This document shows positions 24,701-26,412 of a stretch of 26,412 nt of DNA, one piece after another. Both the position numbers and the translations under genes were made by a program. The first letter of the stretch is position 1; each line of letters begins with the position of its first letter. The notes under the pieces were generated by a model. The model was not told the DNA's origin, made no database searches, and saw only the letters and a program-made list of their open reading frames with translations. Origin of the DNA: Acidobacteriota bacterium. Its GTDB lineage: Bacteria > Acidobacteriota > Blastocatellia > Pyrinomonadales > Pyrinomonadaceae. Location of the stretch: positions 1-26,412 of the forward strand of contig JAIVGV010000265.1 of NCBI GenBank assembly GCA_020201365.1. The letters are read 5' to 3'.

Positions 24701-25462
24701 CTCGAAGCGGTCGGGCGGACGGCGCGCGCGAAGCTGTGCGAGCTGCTCGCGCGCACGAAGCCCGCGAAGTCGCGCCGCGTCGAGTCGCATGATCGCGCGC
24801 GCGGTCTCGCCCCGGAAGCGCCCGTGCCCGGCGCGTGGTACGACGCCGACTACTTCGAGCGCGGGGTGAAGAGCAACTGGGCGGGCGGCTACTCCTGGCG
24901 AGGCTTTGAGGGACTCTTCCGGCAGACCGCCGCGTTCCTCACGGAGACCTTCGCCGAAGCCGACTCCTTCCTCGACGCGGGCTGCGCCAAAGGCTTCCTC
25001 GTGCGCGCGCTGCGCGGTGCGGGCAGAGACGCGCGCGGTTTCGATCACAGCGCTTGGGCGATAGAGCGCGCCGACGCCGCGACTAAACCTTTCCTCACGC
25101 TCGCGGGCACGGACGACTTCGACTTCGCGCGCGGCTGCGACGTGCTCACAGCCTTCTCGCTCCTCGAAAGCCTGACCGAGGATCAGATCGCCTCGTTCCT
25201 CAGCCGCGCGCGAGGGCACACGCGGCAGGCGCTTCTCGCCGTCGTCACGTCTTTCGAGTCGGAAGCCGAGATCGAGAGTTACCGCCGGAAGAGCCGCGAT
25301 CTATCGCAAATTACCTTACGCCCGCGCGCCTGGTGGGGCGAGCAGTTCGCGGCGGCGGGCTGGCGTCAGGGCGCGCTCGGACGGATCGCGGAGCGCGCCT
25401 GCCAACAGCATCAACTCCCGAAGCGCATGGGCTGGAAGGTTTACGTCTATTCGCCGGAGTGA
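21707..25462 (+). CDS. Four-module fusion: GT2 glycosyltransferase, GT9-like, GT4-like and SAM methyltransferase
   Basis: A 1251-aa cytoplasmic glycan-building enzyme. Module 1 (about 10-240) is GT2: P-L-I-S-C-I-M-P-T, V-V-D-D-G near 50, and D97-D-D-D100-W as the metal-binding DxD region. Module 2 (about 279-590) resembles GT9 heptosyltransferases: Y-G-V-G-D-V-L-R-V-T-P-L, H-A-G-C-K-P and S503-N-D-S-G-V-M-H-L-G. Module 3 (656 to about 1025) is GT4-like: S-G-Y-G-H-A-A-R, F-E-W-Q-D-R-K and H-R-G-E-G-W-C-Y-P-L-F-E-A. Module 4 (about 1040-1251) is a class I methyltransferase with motif I L-D1090-A-G-C-A-K-G. Low-complexity linkers separate modules 1/2 and 2/3. No membrane segment is seen. Substrates are unknown. 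GTG 21707 lacks a good ribosome site; GTG 21734 is an alternative. Confidence 0.9.
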   Translation: MAERRLRVTVNWHPLISCIMPTADRRAFVARAVEYFLRQDYAEKELIVVDDGADAVADLIPADARVRYFRLDKRLTVGAKRNFACERARGDVIAHWDDDDWHAPRRLSYQVEELRRAGAEVCGIRELLFYDVRDGRAWRYVYPAARKAWLSGSSLCYRRAFWERNRFREINVGEDARFVWESRGARLHALADPTFHVGIIHAANVSPKRTAGSYWTPHDAARVRALLGDDCAFYDHNFACGAARDAGSSRACETLKRVPRDEASQPASRTSSSPSRPRRALVAAAYGVGDVLRVTPLVRAFSRLGYETDVLVAPDFAETASLLEGAPEVRRVFRYENFRADRGARGVAGLAGESYDCAAFSLWAAPLRRHVRARRVFEFAQREWLREGDTRCVEKIARAVGWANDLPAPFAVASERRFNLAPGTVALHAGCKPDWQWKKWHGFDGLARLFESVVVVGTESDLRNDATYFRRAFEWAPHVQDFVGKLSLRDTAALIKSCAALVSNDSGVMHLGVAVGVPTFGVFGITSPRREAMRSPLMHVVTKGLDCERACREKPWGRRDCERRLECLKALTSEEVFERVARCVPAVRGSEAIRIGSAEREAVAAACETKVVAPRGDGVACVEEVARGEGACAPNTAASPASSLRRDEAACGGGKMDEVSLTYYGYVFDASGYGHAARAYIHALGAAGVNLSVVDLAAHRQRQVRDPLVESLVGRKVEADFHLFHGIPPQWAARAFRMKNALGMTVWETDVMPSQWRNALNHVLEVWLPCEFNVSVFRRSLERPVFKLPHPLLPSRANGVEPNEFLRVAEGDFVFYSIFEWQDRKSPQGTIQTYLREFRDARDAVLVVKTNPGAAAVAERALAQAREAAQSRARVEVRAEAWSDAQVRALHRRGDCYLSLHRGEGWCYPLFEAAAGATPVVATNFSGPLEYLCAEEHALVSFRLERVRQPYVYYHPSMRWAEPDLAHAAQLMREVYERRGEWRERAARGAARLREEFSLEAVGRTARAKLCELLARTKPAKSRRVESHDRARGLAPEAPVPGAWYDADYFERGVKSNWAGGYSWRGFEGLFRQTAAFLTETFAEADSFLDAGCAKGFLVRALRGAGRDARGFDHSAWAIERADAATKPFLTLAGTDDFDFARGCDVLTAFSLLESLTEDQIASFLSRARGHTRQALLAVVTSFESEAEIESYRRKSRDLSQITLRPRAWWGEQFAAAGWRQGALGRIAERACQQHQLPKRMGWKVYVYSPE

Positions 25463-25467
25463 CGAGA

Positions 25468-26412
25468 GTGGGCGACGAAGTGGGAACGATGGGCGATGAA
25501 GTGAAGACGACTGTGGACGAGCAGGCGTCCGCGTGCGAAGCGCCGCGCGTGGCGATCGTCGTGCTGAACTACAACACGACGGAGATGACCGACGCGCTCG
25601 CCTACTACCTCGCCAACCAGCTCGAATACCCGAACAAGCGGCTCTTCGTCATAGACAACGGCTCGCGCGAGCCGCCCCGTTCCGCGACGCACAGGCTCCC
25701 CGAAAACCTCGGCTTCACGCGCGGGATGCACGAGGGGTACGCGCTCGCCTCGCGCGAGGGCGAGTTCGACGCCTACTGGTTTCTCAACTCGGACGTCGGC
25801 TTCGAGTACGGAAACGACGTGCTCGCGCGTCTCGTCGAAGTGCTCTTCTCGTCCGACTCTTTCGCGCAAGTAGCGCCGCAGCACAACTCGCCGCACAAGT
25901 TCATGGAGCACGCCGAGATCGGAGCGCAGCCCGTCGCGTACCTCGAAGCGACCGCCACGCTCGTCAAAGCCTCGACCGTCGAGCGCGTCGGCTTCTGGGA
26001 CTTGGAGCTGACCTACGGCTGGGGCGTTGACTACGACTACGGCTACCGCGTGCGCGAAGCGGGGCTGCTCAACATCCTCACCAACCGCGCGCGCGTCACG
26101 CACAAGGAGCACAAGTCGATCTCGGACTTCGGCGACTACGTCGCGCGCGCGAGCGCCGAGATGAACGCCGTGCTCGCGCGCAAGTACGGCGCGGACTGGG
26201 GTCGGATCATGACGGCTGAGCGCCGGGTTGTCCCGCTCATCCTCTCGTGCGACCGCGACACGGAGCTAACCGCGCGCTTCGTCGAATCCTTCCGCACGGT
26301 GCAGTCCGGCCTCGCGCGCCCGGTCGTCGTCGTGGACACGAGCGCGAACGACAAGCTCTCCGCCGAGTACCTCGCGCTCGTCGCCGCGCTCCACCCGCGC
26401 GCCGTCTTCGTC
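25468..26412 (+). CDS. GT2 glycosyltransferase, rhamnosyltransferase-like (3'-partial)
   Basis: An open frame of 315 codons that runs off the window end without a stop. After a short polar leader it reads V-A-I-V-V-L-N-Y-N-T-T-E-M-T, F-V-I-D-N-G-S, E-N-L-G-F-T-R-G-M and W-F-L-N-S-D-V-G-F, the standard GT2 order of WbbL/rhamnosyltransferase-like enzymes; the DxD position reads N-S-D-V. The region Y-G-W-G-V-D-Y-D-Y-G-Y-R fits the catalytic E/D-D segment. Near residue 254 a second stretch starts (V-P-L-I-L-S-C-D-R-D-T-E), apparently a second glycosyltransferase-type domain that is truncated here. Start GTG 25468 is 8 nt after GGAG (25456-25459) and 5 nt after the previous stop. ATG 25489 is an alternative, in a leader that repeats M-G-D-E-V. 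Confidence 0.88.
   Translation, partial: MGDEVGTMGDEVKTTVDEQASACEAPRVAIVVLNYNTTEMTDALAYYLANQLEYPNKRLFVIDNGSREPPRSATHRLPENLGFTRGMHEGYALASREGEFDAYWFLNSDVGFEYGNDVLARLVEVLFSSDSFAQVAPQHNSPHKFMEHAEIGAQPVAYLEATATLVKASTVERVGFWDLELTYGWGVDYDYGYRVREAGLLNILTNRARVTHKEHKSISDFGDYVARASAEMNAVLARKYGADWGRIMTAERRVVPLILSCDRDTELTARFVESFRTVQSGLARPVVVVDTSANDKLSAEYLALVAALHPRAVFV

Noticed and set aside
25468..25500. Repeated GGGCGA(C/T)GAAGTG units at the start of the last glycosyltransferase, as a possible phase-variation repeat
   Set aside because: There are only two imperfect copies with in-frame spacing, so slippage control is not supported.

Overview
The window is a GC-rich (by eye close to 70%), gene-dense bacterial segment in which every supported gene is on the + strand. 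The taxon cannot be fixed from the sequence. An outer-membrane bacterium such as an acidobacterium is a reasonable guess, based on the GC content, a heptosyltransferase-type (GT9) domain, a SPOR-like domain and a CACAGAG-type intergenic palindrome. This is inference.

Region 1 (1-20984) is the baseplate-to-effector half of an extracellular contractile injection system (eCIS; Afp/PVC/MAC-like phage-tail machine). In order it holds: a small membrane-anchored protein with a SPOR-like C-terminus; the gpV/VgrG-type spike; an in-operon palindromic repeat; a 757-aa protein with a C-terminal membrane hairpin; the gp25-like baseplate protein; the baseplate J (gp6-like) wedge protein; a tail-protein-I-like wedge protein fused to an N-terminal beta-propeller; two proteins that share an N-terminal domain; a PASTA-domain protein; a 720-aa protein in the tape-measure/assembly position; the AAA+ ATPase (Afp15-like); and a 1096-aa eCIS_core (DUF4157) effector. 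Sheath, inner tube, hub and terminator genes are not in the window and would be expected upstream. No classical receptor-binding tail fibre is visible.

The effector is the most interesting gene. It has a disordered N-terminus, a DUF4157 domain with an intact HEAAH motif, about 600 residues of hydrophobic/amphipathic helices, and a C-terminal domain carrying a D...ExK signature of PD-(D/E)xK nucleases. A small acidic protein of unknown family starts 4 nt after its stop codon and is a candidate immunity protein. Base composition drops over the toxin tip and this partner, which suggests an exchangeable cassette.

Region 2 (21707-26412) is a glycan-modification block: a 1251-aa protein fusing GT2, GT9, GT4-like and SAM-methyltransferase modules, then a second GT2 glycosyltransferase cut by the window end. 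It may continue the same transcript or begin a separate surface-glycan locus.

Gene spacing is tight (overlaps to about 65 nt) except for 190 nt at 1433-1622, which holds the palindromic repeat. No gene-free stretch exceeds 300 nt. I saw no tRNA, rRNA, CRISPR, transposase or convincing terminator. Across the window the hexamers GTCGAC and CTCGAG appear to be absent although closely related hexamers are abundant.
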